From Phycisphaerae bacterium (GTDB lineage: Bacteria > Planctomycetota > Phycisphaerae > UBA1845), in assembly GCA_024102815.1 (NCBI GenBank), contig JAGFJJ010000045.1, positions 62,001 through 126,000 of the forward strand: DNA of 64,000 nt, read 5' to 3'. Positions 42,180 through 51,608 of this stretch are shown one piece after another (position 1 is the first letter of the stretch; every line of letters starts with the position of its first letter). The translations under genes were made by a program, and so were the position numbers. The notes below the pieces were generated by a model. The model had not been told where the DNA came from and searched no databases. It worked only from the letters and a program-made list of their open reading frames with translations.

Positions 42180-43544
42180 CTACGTTGTCCCCCCCGCGGC
42201 ATACCCGGCAAATACGGTCCGATGGGCACTGACAAAGCGCTCACGTTGCAGCGCGGCCGTCAGATTCGTAACCAGACCTCCACAGGCTAACGTCAGAACG
42301 GGGCTCACGAACGCGTTAAACACGAGATTACAGGACTGAATCGCCACGGCCACGAGCAGAGCCATGACCACCGCCTCGCCCTCGAAAGGCGCGCGGACGC
42401 GGGCACTGATCAGGAGGGGATAGCACCACCAGAGAAAAAACAAGGTCAGGCCCGAAAGTCCGTAGATGCCGACGTAGATGATCCAGAGGCCGTCAACGGC
42501 CGTGACCGATTCGCCCTGCTCGTCGTAAACACGGTTTCGCCCCCAGCCGCCCCAGCCGAAAATCGGACGTTCCTTGGCGTGCTCCAGCAGGAGTTCCTCG
42601 GCATCAATCCGATACTGGAGCGAAGCAGCGCGCTCTTCGGATAGGACTTCCACGTTTCGTGTCAGCCAGTCCCCCTGCGTGACGCCAGTATAGCGGGCTG
42701 ACATCCAGGCAAAGGCAAAGCAGGCGGGGAGGACCACAATCCAGCGCGCCCCCGTCCTGGACCATACCCACAGAATGCCCAATCCCCCGATCGCCAGAAT
42801 CCAGGGGCCCAACGACATGGAGGTGAGCAGTCCCAGTGTAGGCAGAGCGACGAGCACTTCGGCCGGGACCCCGAACATGGGCGTAAGCTGCTTGCGAAGG
42901 TACATCCACCAGGCGAGAACCGTGGTCCAGGCGAAGAAAGTCCCAAGAGCGAGGTTGGCCGAGAAGAACAGGATGGGGCGATAAAATCCCCAGCGGGCGG
43001 CGATCATGAACCCCCGTTCCTGCGGGTAGAATCCGTACAGTGAGGCGTGGAGCTGGGGGCTCATGCGCCATTCCCAGACAGCCAGGATGGCGTAGATCGC
43101 TGCAAATCCCACGAAGACGCGCCCCGCCTCCCAGCGGTCGCGTGGTGTATTGAGCAAGGCCCGCCCGAATACGAATGGGACACCGTAGTTGAGCACCTGG
43201 CTGAACGTCGCGGACATTCCATCCCACGAACCCAGCCCGTTCACGACGGAGGTTACGTACACGCTGATCGCAAAAAAGAGCAGCAGGATTTCGGCCCAGC
43301 CGAACCGCAAGCGGGCCAGCAAGGCCGGCTGAAATAGCGCAATCCCGCAGAAGACACCAAGGCTCGTGCTCATCACCTTGTCGATGTCCGGCAGGCCGGA
43401 AATCGACACGCGGGCAACGGGCAGAAACAGCCAGCCGAAGCTGAACGCGACACTTACCGCCCGGACAGGTGACATCAGCGCAAACAGGACCGCGCAGGCC
43501 GGCACCCAACCGATCAGTACGAGGAATGTGAAGGATTGGTCCAT
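42180..43544 (-). CDS. Wzy/O-antigen ligase-like polymerase
   Basis: A 454-residue protein with about eleven membrane helices. Between helices near residues 315-355 lies the periplasmic loop RIDAEELLLEHAKERPIFGW followed by GRNRVYDEQ and VDGLWIIYVGIYG, the pattern of the Wzy_C/O-antigen ligase family in which a loop with His and Arg residues is catalytic. In the locus, which also has a Wzx-like flippase, it most likely polymerises repeat units. The alternative is a lipid A ligase role. Confidence 0.85.
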   Translation of the reverse strand: MDQSFTFLVLIGWVPACAVLFALMSPVRAVSVAFSFGWLFLPVARVSISGLPDIDKVMSTSLGVFCGIALFQPALLARLRFGWAEILLLFFAISVYVTSVVNGLGSWDGMSATFSQVLNYGVPFVFGRALLNTPRDRWEAGRVFVGFAAIYAILAVWEWRMSPQLHASLYGFYPQERGFMIAARWGFYRPILFFSANLALGTFFAWTTVLAWWMYLRKQLTPMFGVPAEVLVALPTLGLLTSMSLGPWILAIGGLGILWVWSRTGARWIVVLPACFAFAWMSARYTGVTQGDWLTRNVEVLSEERAASLQYRIDAEELLLEHAKERPIFGWGGWGRNRVYDEQGESVTAVDGLWIIYVGIYGLSGLTLFFLWWCYPLLISARVRAPFEGEAVVMALLVAVAIQSCNLVFNAFVSPVLTLACGGLVTNLTAALQRERFVSAHRTVFAGYAAGGTT

Positions 43545-43581
43545 CCGTCTTCGTTCGTGTTCGCAGTCCGCGCCCGGCCGG

Positions 43582-44673
43582 CTACGTCGCGGCTGTCATT
43601 CTTGTCGCGGAAAGAAGGGCGGCTTCGAAACGGTCCGTGGCATCGTCCCATGAATAGGCCCGTGTGGCTTCGAATGCCGCGTCAGACATCGCCTGCCATG
43701 TAGCCTCGTCCATGCGGCAGATCTCAACGATCGCCCGAGCCATGTCGGCGTCGTCGTCCATGTTCACCAGGAGTCCTCGGCCTCCTTCGAGCAACTCCGG
43801 CGCGGCACCGGCCGGCGTGGCGATGACCGGCGTACGGCACGCCATGGCCTCCAGAATCGGCAGCCCGAATCCTTCCTTGCGACTCGAGAAGAGCCACGCA
43901 TCGCAACCGGCATAGATCGTGGCCAACTCATCTTCGCGGGCATGACCGTTATGCACAGTGCCCGGTGGCAGGGGCAGATCTTCCGACGGCGGTCCGCCGC
44001 CGAACGTGATCAACTTCAGCGCGGGGATCTGCTCGCGGGCGAGACGCACCGCCGCCAAGGCCGTGTCGCATCCCTTTTGGGGGCGACGAGAATAGACGGT
44101 TCCGACCGTCGGTGCGGGCTGTTTGCCGCGCCGCGGGGCCTGGAACTGCTCCTGGTCCACGCTATTGAGTACCAGGTCGATCTCGCTCCCGGCGCAGTGC
44201 TCGACGACGAGATCACGCAGCCAGCGGCAGATGGTGATCTTGTGCAGTGGCAACCGCCACGTTTCCGCGACCTTATCCAGCGGCTGCCCCCCATGCGCGC
44301 CGTAGTCCTGCACGAAGTAGGCCTTGGCCCCTTTTCGCGGCGAGAATCCCGCGACCCAATGGGCGGTTTCCCACCACGTCGCAATAACTACATCCGCGTC
44401 GGGAACATCGGCGTCCGTCATCGGCCGCCAACGGTCGATCACGCGATGGTCCACGCCTGTGGCGTCCAGGTAGGAAGCGGGGCGGGACTCGGCGCTCGGC
44501 CAACCTCTTCCATCGACGAGGCTGCGAAAACGCTGCTTGATGGGAATCGGTCGGCGCGGCGTCGAGACCACGTAGACCTGATGACCTCGGCGACGGAGTC
44601 GCTCGGCGTAAATGGCAATGACCCTTGTGCCGCCGAGGTAATTGGCGTCCGGAAGGACGAAGGTGATTTTCAC
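43582..44673 (-). CDS. Glycosyltransferase, GT4 type, GTG start
   Basis: A 363-residue GT-B enzyme beginning MKITFVLPDANYLGGTRVIA, with the donor-binding block KEGFGLPILEAMACRTPVIA and its E-x7-E. I place the start at GTG 44673: it overlaps the preceding stop (GTGA), has GGAGG about 11 bases upstream, and begins exactly at the first strand. A longer frame to 45069 runs through the Wzx gene and is a shadow. No anchoring helix. The sugar donor is unknown. Confidence 0.85.
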   Translation of the reverse strand: MKITFVLPDANYLGGTRVIAIYAERLRRRGHQVYVVSTPRRPIPIKQRFRSLVDGRGWPSAESRPASYLDATGVDHRVIDRWRPMTDADVPDADVVIATWWETAHWVAGFSPRKGAKAYFVQDYGAHGGQPLDKVAETWRLPLHKITICRWLRDLVVEHCAGSEIDLVLNSVDQEQFQAPRRGKQPAPTVGTVYSRRPQKGCDTALAAVRLAREQIPALKLITFGGGPPSEDLPLPPGTVHNGHAREDELATIYAGCDAWLFSSRKEGFGLPILEAMACRTPVIATPAGAAPELLEGGRGLLVNMDDDADMARAIVEICRMDEATWQAMSDAAFEATRAYSWDDATDRFEAALLSATRMTAAT

Positions 44674-46223
44674 GATGCGAACATCCTCCGCACGGAGGGC
44701 ATGCGATACAGCGCGATTGCCCATGCGGCAGCACCGGTCGCGCCGACCAGGAGAAACACGGCTGCGTCGGGCAAGCCCGTTCGGGTGAGACCCGACGCCA
44801 GGACGACTCCTGCGGCCGCGGCGCCGGCGGTCAGGAAAATGAACGGCACGTCGGCACCGATGCCGGGCAGTCCGATACGACGGACGGCCGTGGCGGACAC
44901 CAGGTAACGGCAGGCCTCGGCGAGCACGAGGCCGCCGACCGCTCCGTAAAATCCATACAGTCCAAAGCCCAACGGGATCAGCGCGATAAGTCCAACGAGC
45001 TTCGCGAAATTTCCGGCCGCGACCCACGATGGACGTCCCGTGGCCAGCAGGGCGCTTCCGTTGGTGCATTCGAGAATCTGGAACCAGGCCATGACGGCCA
45101 GGAGCTGCATCAGCCCGCCGGCGGCATGGAACTCAGGCTTGTACAGTGATCGAACAAAGTAAGGCCCCGAGGCGATCGTCAACGTGATCAACGCCGCGCC
45201 GACGAGCAGCAATGGGCGGCGAGCGCGGACGTAAGCGGATGGAAGGTTGCCGCCTTCGCGCACGACGCGACTGTAGGCCGGGAAGACCACGCTCGATCCG
45301 ATTCGCACGATGACCTGCGTGGGCATCGTGGCGAACAGGAAGGCAATCCCGTACACACCGAGCATGGCGAAGGGGATGGTCTTGGCGAAGATCAACTTGT
45401 CGGACTGAGCGGCCAGAAACGTCGTGAGCGTGCTCAGGAAGATCCATCTCCCGAAATGAACGAGTTCCCGCGCGGCTTGTGAATCCCAGCGGAGTCGGCA
45501 GGGCACCCCAGGAAGCAACAGATGCGAGAGCGTCATCCTGATGGCCCCACCCAGCACGGTTCCGGCGACGAGCGCCCAGACCGTGGGGTGCAGCACGGCC
45601 CATACGATGGTGACCGTCAGCCCCAGCGCTTGTGCCAGCAGCTCGAGCATCGTCAATCGGCCCAACGCGAGGTTTCGGTTGTGGATAAATAGTGCAGTGG
45701 AGTTGAATCCCGTCGCTAGGGCGAACAGTCCTGCTGCCGGCAGCAGTGCAGCGAGCTCGGGCTGCTCGTAGAAGCTCGCCAGCGGTACGGCCAGGACGCA
45801 TGCCGCGACCCAGAGAGCGCCTCCGCGGATGACCTGCACTGTCCAGGCGGTGTTGAGGAAGGCCGGGTCATCGCCGCGTCGATTCTGGATAATACTGGGG
45901 CCGATGCCCACGTCCGAGAACATCTGAAGCCCTTGAAGCACGACGTTAACAAGTGTCATCAGGCCGAACGCCTCGGGCACCAAGAGGCGGGCCAGGACCA
46001 CGTTCCCGGCCAGTCGTAGGACCTGCGACGTACCGTACCCCAGGATCGTCCAGATCGAGCCGCGGACGGCCCGGGCGCGGATCGTGCCTCCATCGGGCTT
46101 CGGGGAAGAGGTCCCTGCTTCCGACAGAAGCGGGGCTGGCGGGACAGCGGCCGCACGATCCGCGGGCATCAGGTTGGCTTGTCGGGTCGTACTCATTTCG
46201 AGCCCCGTGGGCTTGTGGGGCAT
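44670..46223 (-). CDS. Polysaccharide flippase, Wzx-like (MATE/MOP superfamily)
   Basis: About 517 residues with around fourteen membrane helices in pairs. Near the start of the first helices is SIWTILGYGTSQVLRLAGNV followed by VLARLLVPEAFGLMTLV, a classic polysaccharide flippase opening; DVGIGPSIIQ follows. Candidate starts are 46241 (GTG), 46223 and 46196; the first about 50 residues are not conserved, so the choice does not affect the fold. It is the first gene of the 20-kb polysaccharide operon and moves lipid-linked repeat units across the membrane. Confidence 0.87.
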   Translation of the reverse strand: MPHKPTGLEMSTTRQANLMPADRAAAVPPAPLLSEAGTSSPKPDGGTIRARAVRGSIWTILGYGTSQVLRLAGNVVLARLLVPEAFGLMTLVNVVLQGLQMFSDVGIGPSIIQNRRGDDPAFLNTAWTVQVIRGGALWVAACVLAVPLASFYEQPELAALLPAAGLFALATGFNSTALFIHNRNLALGRLTMLELLAQALGLTVTIVWAVLHPTVWALVAGTVLGGAIRMTLSHLLLPGVPCRLRWDSQAARELVHFGRWIFLSTLTTFLAAQSDKLIFAKTIPFAMLGVYGIAFLFATMPTQVIVRIGSSVVFPAYSRVVREGGNLPSAYVRARRPLLLVGAALITLTIASGPYFVRSLYKPEFHAAGGLMQLLAVMAWFQILECTNGSALLATGRPSWVAAGNFAKLVGLIALIPLGFGLYGFYGAVGGLVLAEACRYLVSATAVRRIGLPGIGADVPFIFLTAGAAAAGVVLASGLTRTGLPDAAVFLLVGATGAAAWAIALYRMPSVRRMFAS

Positions 46224-46781
46224 CCTTCTTCGATCCGTCACAGCAGGGGAGGCATGATCTTCGGGCAGACTCCGTCCCCGTCGAGTACCGCCTGATTACG
46301 ACGGAACTCTCTTAGGAACAATATGTTACGTCGCATCGAGGGCGAATCAGACCACTTCTCAATGTCCCGCGACGACACACTTCCAGCGCCAGCGGGTGGC
46401 CGAAACTGCTATCAAACTCGCCTCGTGCGCCCTGTGAGAATGTTCGGCCCCGGGGGGCTTCCCCTTGAGCGGTACGCCGGTGGGGCAGGGACCACCGATT
46501 CGCGAGGTCCAATTTCTTGGGGCCCTCGACTCCGACCGTACATCAATGCCACTTGAGTGCTGAGCGCGTCATTCTAGTCCGGACCAGGGGGCCTACAAGC
46601 AGGGGGGCGTTAGCGCTGCGAAAACGGGACGGTTCACCGGGCGGCGCGCAAAGAGGCCCCCATCGAAATCCGATTCCGATGGGGGCCGGTCTGACGCGTT
46701 GCGTGTCGGCCTGCGTTCCGCGTCCCAACAACGTTGCGGAATGCGGCGCGGCCGCCCTCAAGAGACCAATCGCTCAGCGGA
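46224..46781 (-). terminator. Intergenic region with hairpin terminator candidate at 46655-46687
   Basis: No gene is supported in these 558 bases. GGCCCCCATCG (46655-46665) pairs with CGATGGGGGCC (46677-46687) around an 11-base loop; on the minus strand the hairpin is followed by TCTTTG, a weak T-run. It lies about 100 bases after the stop of the 46782 lipoprotein gene and probably ends that transcript. The rest (46224-46650) must contain the promoter of the polysaccharide operon, but I could not single it out. Confidence 0.5.
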
Positions 46782-48500
46782 TCAATAGCCGCTGAAGCCG
46801 GTCTGAATGAAATCGGTCCGCTGCGTCTGCGTGACCGTCGAAGTCGTCGTCGTTTCCGGCAGGTCAACGTGATCCAGGCGGACGGACAGGACGCACTCCT
46901 GCTGAAGGGCGTTGGCCACCTGCACCGGAACGTTGTCATTGACCATCGTTGCCGAGACGAGACGCGTCGGTCCGTGCTGGAAGATGACCGTGCTGTTCTT
47001 GGCCAGCGTGGTCAGCGTCCCCTTCGCGCGGTTGATGGCGTCGGCCTGCTGATCGAGGTTTTGCAGCATCGCCTGCGTCTGCTGCCGCTCACCCTGAAGG
47101 GCGACGCGATTGGCGCTTGTCACCTTGCTGCGGTTGTAGAGGCTGTCGAGACGCTGCATCTCGGTGTCGAACACGACGCGCTCGCGGTCCAGTTCGCTCT
47201 TGACTTGATCGAGCACGTTGAAGTTGTCGTTCGGCGTGAGCATCTCGGCGACAAACGCCAGACCGATGGCCCGCTCGCGGCAGTCGGCGACCTGGTCGTT
47301 CAGGCGGTCGATCTGCGCCAGCGTCCGCTGCAAGCGGATCTCGTTCGTGACGAAGCGCTGATTGTGGTGATACAGGTGGTCGGTGACCGTGAAGTAGTTC
47401 TTTCGGCGAACCAGGCGCTTGGCCTCTTCCTGAAGGACATTGCGGATGCCCAGAAGGTCGCTCCGCAGATCATTCAGACGCTGGAGCTTGCCCATGGTCT
47501 GGTCGTAGTCGGCGGCGAGGACGACCTTGGTCACCGGCTGGCCGCTGCGGACCAAGTTGAGATCCTGGTTGTTGAATGTCGGGTTCGTCGTCGGGAAGAA
47601 GGGCTCGGTCCCGCCGGGCATGAGCAACACGTCGGCGAAGCTGAAGGATTCCGTCAACGCCGTCTGGAACTGGGCCTGCTCGGCCGCTTCCTGCGCGATG
47701 GCGCGATTGATGCGATTCTCGAGACGATCCAACTCGCGAACCTGCTTCTGGAACTGGCGGAAGTCGCCCGCATCGCCGCTGTCGAATTTTCCGGCAACGC
47801 CGGCTTCATAGCCCAGCCACTGCTTGTAGTCGCGTACGCCGTCGCGCCACTGGCGATAGGTATCCAGCAGGCCGTTCGTGTGATTGATGCTCAGCCAACC
47901 CTGCCAGATGTCGCCGTCATCCACGTCGAAGAAGCGGAAGATGTACGGGCCGGGCTCCAGCGGCGCAGACGTAAACGTCACGTCCTGACCGTTGATGTTC
48001 TTGCCCCAGAGCACGACATGGTAGGGACTGGTGGCATCCACCCAGGCGCAGGTGTTGCACGTCGTGCCGTTGCCGTGGGCGCAGTGGCCGCCGCAATCGC
48101 CGTGGGCGTACGTGCTCGTGCAGTTCCCATTCGTGCAGTCGTCGGCGACCGTGAAGGCCTTTGTGTTCCAGTACGTGGTTTCGCCACCCGTATTGCAGTT
48201 CTTTACGACCTTCGTGCAATCCGAGCAACCCGAGCAGTGGTTCGTGCAATTCGAGCAATTCGAACCGAAGAAGGACCAGCCCTTCGAGCAGTGATTCGTG
48301 CAGGTATCGCTGAACGAAGTCAGGCGTGTATTCGCCTGGAAGTCCGGACCGGCCGGCTCAAATCCCGACGGCAGCACGAAACGGACGGACATGGCCGTGT
48401 AGTCCGCCTGGTTGGCCGGCGTGTTCTTGTTGAACATGGCGCAGCCACCCATGGCCAGAGTACCGACCAACAACAGAGAAACAGAGGCAACCTTTCGCAT
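46782..48500 (-). CDS. Large lipoprotein with cysteine-rich N-terminal domain and long coiled-coil region
   Basis: A 572-residue protein beginning MRKVASVSLLLVGTLAMGGC, a lipobox ending at Cys20, with AAGGAGATGAG ahead of ATG 48500. Residues about 63-155 hold 14 cysteines in CxxC, CxxxC and similar spacings, among Asn, Thr, Gly and His (CSNCTNHCSGCSDC, GDCGGHCAHGNG). From about 250 to 500 the chain is charged and helical, with heptad-like Leu spacing (RELDRLENRINRAIAQEA, LQRTLAQIDRLNDQV). The C-terminal end is Thr-rich (LPETTTTSTVTQTQ). I do not recognise the family. It could be a metal-binding or disulphide-stapled surface fibre; no neighbour suggests a role. Confidence 0.7.
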   Translation of the reverse strand: MRKVASVSLLLVGTLAMGGCAMFNKNTPANQADYTAMSVRFVLPSGFEPAGPDFQANTRLTSFSDTCTNHCSKGWSFFGSNCSNCTNHCSGCSDCTKVVKNCNTGGETTYWNTKAFTVADDCTNGNCTSTYAHGDCGGHCAHGNGTTCNTCAWVDATSPYHVVLWGKNINGQDVTFTSAPLEPGPYIFRFFDVDDGDIWQGWLSINHTNGLLDTYRQWRDGVRDYKQWLGYEAGVAGKFDSGDAGDFRQFQKQVRELDRLENRINRAIAQEAAEQAQFQTALTESFSFADVLLMPGGTEPFFPTTNPTFNNQDLNLVRSGQPVTKVVLAADYDQTMGKLQRLNDLRSDLLGIRNVLQEEAKRLVRRKNYFTVTDHLYHHNQRFVTNEIRLQRTLAQIDRLNDQVADCRERAIGLAFVAEMLTPNDNFNVLDQVKSELDRERVVFDTEMQRLDSLYNRSKVTSANRVALQGERQQTQAMLQNLDQQADAINRAKGTLTTLAKNSTVIFQHGPTRLVSATMVNDNVPVQVANALQQECVLSVRLDHVDLPETTTTSTVTQTQRTDFIQTGFSGY

Positions 48501-48719
48501 CGACTCATCTCCTTTATTGAGGGCGCGGGCGGTTCCAGCCCAACCCGGAACCCATGCATGCGTCACCGCAACGCCAGACGTTCAACGGTATTTCGGCAGG
48601 TAGTAGGGGGCAGACCAATAAAACCCGGACCGAGGTTCGCGAAGGTCCGGAAATGAACTCGAGAGGGCCGTCCGATAAGATCGTAGATGCTCCATGCAGG
48701 GAAGGGCTGTCTCAGAAGC

Positions 48720-48950
48720 CTATGATTCGTGCCTCGGAGGGCGTGCGCGGAGCACGTTGTAGATCAGTGCCGTCCACAGGGCGACAACCGTCGCAAAAAG
48801 GGCCGTGACCGCCTCCCGATCCGTAAGGATGTCGTTTTCCCACAGAATCCAACTGGCTCCGGCCAGAATCGCAATCACCAATTCCAGCAGGTGGCTGGGG
48901 CGTATCGGCGTCGGCGGCGAGCGCATGCGATTGGGATCAAGCGGTACCAT
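48720..48950 (-). CDS. Small two-helix membrane protein
   Basis: A 76-residue product beginning MVPLDPNRMRSPPTPIRPSH, followed by two hydrophobic helices: LLELVIAILAGASWILW and AVTALFATVVALWTALIYNV. The helices are joined by ENDILTDRE, and the tail is basic (LRARPPRHES). ATG 48950 starts nearest the helices; the frame continues upstream without coding character. The ribosome site is weak. It is alone between the cysteine-rich lipoprotein and the chemotaxis operon. Function unknown. Confidence 0.45.
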   Translation of the reverse strand: MVPLDPNRMRSPPTPIRPSHLLELVIAILAGASWILWENDILTDREAVTALFATVVALWTALIYNVLRARPPRHES

Positions 48951-49121
48951 GACATGTCTCGGACTTTCCGTTTCCAGTCGCAATGATTCCCCGAGGCAGA
49001 GCGTGGGATATCGCCGCGGCCTTCGCAAGCCGATGCGTCCAGCGGCGGCCATGCGTCCGGAATTCTCCGGATTGGCCTGCGTGATTCCGAGGTGGCGTTC
49101 TGGGACGTGGCCCGGACGCGA

Positions 49122-50210
49122 TCATGTTCGGATCGCGGCACCGCGCGCCGGTGAGCCGATCCTGCGCAATGCCTGTACGACCAGCCGGGGCATTTCTGTC
49201 GGTGAGGCCGCATGTTCGACGGCGCCGATGTCGGCGGCGGCCTTGGGCATGCCGTACACGACACAACTGGCGGCGTCCTGGCCGAAGGTGATGGAGCCCG
49301 CCTGGCGCATGGCCAACAGACCGCGGGCACCGTCTGCGCCCATGCCGGTCAGGATGATGCCGACCGTCTGGCGGGCGCATTTCTCGGCGACGGAATGGAA
49401 GAGCACGTCGACGCTGGGACAGTGGCGGTTCACCGGCGTGTTGCCCGCGTAGGCCAGCGTGCGGCGCGTGCCGGTCACCCGAACGACGAGCTGGGCGTCG
49501 CCACGGGCGATGAACGCACGCCCGGCAATCAGCTCATCCCCCTCCACAGCCTCGCTGACTTTCAGCGGGCAGAAATCGTTCAGGCGTTCCGCGAAGGACG
49601 CCGTGAACCCCACGGGCATGTGCTGCACGATGGCGATGGGAGGAGAGTCGGCCGGCATACGCGAGAGCAACGCCTTGATGGCCTCGGTTCCGCCGGTGGA
49701 TGCGCCCACGGCGATCAGGTAACGCTGGGGATCGATTCCCGCGGCACGGAAGGAGATCTCCGGGACGGCCGGCTTCGCCGCGATGAGCGGCTTGGGCGCG
49801 CTGGCCATCGCCGCGGCGCGGACTTTGTCCGCCAGTTCCTCGCCAAGGTGAACCATCGCGGCCGTTCCGCCGGCATTGGGTTTGGCGACGACGTCGACGG
49901 CTCCGATCTCGATGGCTTCGAGGGCCAGACGACTGTTGGCCGGGGCGACCCCGCTGCACATCAGCACGGGAACGGGGTAGTGAGCGCGGAGCTTGCGGAG
50001 AAAGGTCATGCCGTCCATGCGCGGCATTTCGATGTCAAGGATGATGACGTCGGGGCGATGCTGGGCGATGAGGTCGCGGGCCTCGAAGGGGTCCTTGGCA
50101 CCTCCGACGAGGTTGATGTCGGGCTGGTCGGAGAGCACCCGGGTGAGAATTGAGCGGATAATCGGCGAGTCGTCGACGATGAGGACTTTGATGGGCTGAT
50201 TGCGTTTCAC
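49122..50210 (-). CDS. cheB: CheB, chemotaxis receptor methylesterase
   Basis: A 362-residue protein. The receiver domain (about 1-120) has DD at 13-14, phosphoacceptor Asp59 and Lys110; a linker of about 45 residues leads to the esterase domain with Ser171 (GASTGG), His197 (VQHMP) and Asp293 (GMGADGA), the full catalytic triad. It demethylates or deamidates receptor glutamates, with phosphorylation by CheA as switch. Last gene of the operon, 58 bases after cheR. All key residues are intact. Confidence 0.95.
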   Translation of the reverse strand: MKRNQPIKVLIVDDSPIIRSILTRVLSDQPDINLVGGAKDPFEARDLIAQHRPDVIILDIEMPRMDGMTFLRKLRAHYPVPVLMCSGVAPANSRLALEAIEIGAVDVVAKPNAGGTAAMVHLGEELADKVRAAAMASAPKPLIAAKPAVPEISFRAAGIDPQRYLIAVGASTGGTEAIKALLSRMPADSPPIAIVQHMPVGFTASFAERLNDFCPLKVSEAVEGDELIAGRAFIARGDAQLVVRVTGTRRTLAYAGNTPVNRHCPSVDVLFHSVAEKCARQTVGIILTGMGADGARGLLAMRQAGSITFGQDAASCVVYGMPKAAADIGAVEHAASPTEMPRLVVQALRRIGSPARGAAIRT

Positions 50211-50268
50211 CGTTTGACTCCTGCCGATCGCGACGAAATCCGGGGCCTGCCCGCTTCAGTCGCCGGCG

Positions 50269-51126
50269 CTAGCTTTTTCGGTATACGGTCGGCTCCACAT
50301 AGGCGAGCGGATGCTCGATTCCGTTAAGGCTCTCCGAATGCCCGATAAACAAATGACCGCCCGGGCGAAGATGCATGGCGAATCGATTGACCAGGCCCTG
50401 TTGCGTCGGGCGGTCGAAGTAGATCATCACGTTCCGGCAGAAAATGACGTCAAACCCGTGTTTGAACGGAAACGTCGGGGCCATGAGGTTGAAACGCCCG
50501 AAGGTGATGAGATCCCGCAGCGGCTGAATCAGCCGGGCCTTCGCCCCTTGCCCGTCATGGATTTTCTCAAAGTAATTCGAGCAGTAGGCGGGCGGTACCG
50601 TACCGAGACGATGCGTTTCATAAGCCGCTTCACGAGCGGTTTTCAACATGCGCGTGGAGATGTCCGTCGCCAGGATGCGGACATCCGCGCGCCGATTTCC
50701 CTCCAGGGCATCGGCAATGGTCATGGCAATGGAGTGCGGCTCCTCGCCGCTGGAACAACCGGCGCTCCAGATGCGGAAGTTGTCCGTCGAACGGCGCTTC
50801 ATTCCGGACTTCCACCAGCGCGATATTAGTTCATGAAGCAGATCGAAGTGTCGCTTCTCGCGAAAGAGGTGCGTGGTGTTCGTGGAGATCGCGTCGAGCA
50901 GGTTGCAGAGTTCGGCCCCCGTCTTGTCGCTGCGGACAAGTTCGTAGTATTCGCCGTAGGAGCTCAGGTTCAGTTGGCGAAGGCGTTTCCCCAGGCGGGC
51001 GCGAACAAGCTGCGCTTTCTCCGCGCCGAGGTTGATGCCGCTCTCGGCGTAGATGAGCTTCCGGAAGCGCTCGTATTGCTCCTTGGAGATGTCTTCGGTT
51101 GCGGCGGTCGTGGGTGGCGCGATCAT
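50269..51126 (-). CDS. cheR: CheR, chemotaxis receptor methyltransferase
   Basis: A 285-residue SAM-dependent methyltransferase: an N-terminal helical domain (about 12-85), then TNTTHLFREKRHF (82-94) and the SAM motif WSAGCSSGEEPHSIAM (120-135), with VIFCRNVMIYFDRPTQ near 240. It methylates receptor glutamates. ATG 51126 overlaps the stop of the cheX-like gene (ATGA), fixing the start; the upstream in-frame ATG at 51162 is rejected. No C-terminal pentapeptide-binding tail is evident. Confidence 0.95.
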   Translation of the reverse strand: MIAPPTTAATEDISKEQYERFRKLIYAESGINLGAEKAQLVRARLGKRLRQLNLSSYGEYYELVRSDKTGAELCNLLDAISTNTTHLFREKRHFDLLHELISRWWKSGMKRRSTDNFRIWSAGCSSGEEPHSIAMTIADALEGNRRADVRILATDISTRMLKTAREAAYETHRLGTVPPAYCSNYFEKIHDGQGAKARLIQPLRDLITFGRFNLMAPTFPFKHGFDVIFCRNVMIYFDRPTQQGLVNRFAMHLRPGGHLFIGHSESLNGIEHPLAYVEPTVYRKS

Positions 51127-51608
51127 GGCGACTTCCCGGTACCGGCGAGATCGACCGCCCACCAGATCAGGCGCAGTGGAATTCCCTCGACGCAGAGCAC
51201 GTCCGTCGCCACGCCGCGTTCCGTGTTCAGCGGTCCGGTGCCGTCATGCTCCACGGAGGGAATTGACAGATTGAATACGTCCTCGGACCCGTGCACCGTG
51301 GTGATGAACTGCCCGCAAAGGATGTTCATGAACTCCTTGACGGCGTCCTCCGCCCGCGCGGGAAGATCCGGGTCGTCGCGGTCGAGCCCCAGCAGGTTCG
51401 TGGCGAGCAGCTCGGCGAAGGCCTGCGGGCTTGTCAGGCAGAGGGTCCCCGCGCAGGGGCCGTAGTAGCTGACGCGCGTGTGCCAGACCCGCTCGGTTTC
51501 GAGTGTGCCTGCTCCGTTCGCATTGTCGCCATCTGTAAAGAGGAAGGCGAGGTTGGCGAGCACATCAGAAACTATCGTCGTCAGCGTCCCGGTATTCGGT
51601 CTTGCCAT
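51123..51608 (-). CDS. CheX-like chemotaxis phosphatase
   Basis: A 161-residue protein. The helix DAVKEFMNILCGQFITTVHG contains E-x-x-N (EFMN), the acidic/amide pair that CheC/CheX phosphatases use on CheY-P. The beta part (FNLSIPSVEHDG) fits the CheC/CheX/FliY fold. Only one E-x-x-N is seen, as in CheX. The frame begins within the end of cheY (44-base overlap); a GTG near 51563 would remove that overlap but shorten the N-terminus. Position between cheY and cheR supports the role. Confidence 0.7.
   Translation of the reverse strand: MARPNTGTLTTIVSDVLANLAFLFTDGDNANGAGTLETERVWHTRVSYYGPCAGTLCLTSPQAFAELLATNLLGLDRDDPDLPARAEDAVKEFMNILCGQFITTVHGSEDVFNLSIPSVEHDGTGPLNTERGVATDVLCVEGIPLRLIWWAVDLAGTGKSP

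Noticed and set aside
46734..48656. 640-codon plus-strand frame opposite the cysteine-rich lipoprotein
   Set aside because: The minus strand has a lipobox, a good ribosome site and a terminator candidate; the plus frame has no start signals or family motif.
49212..50153. Long plus-strand open frame opposite cheB
   Set aside because: It is antisense to a gene with all catalytic residues and encodes low-complexity His/Gly/Asp-rich sequence typical of reverse-strand shadows in GC-rich genes.
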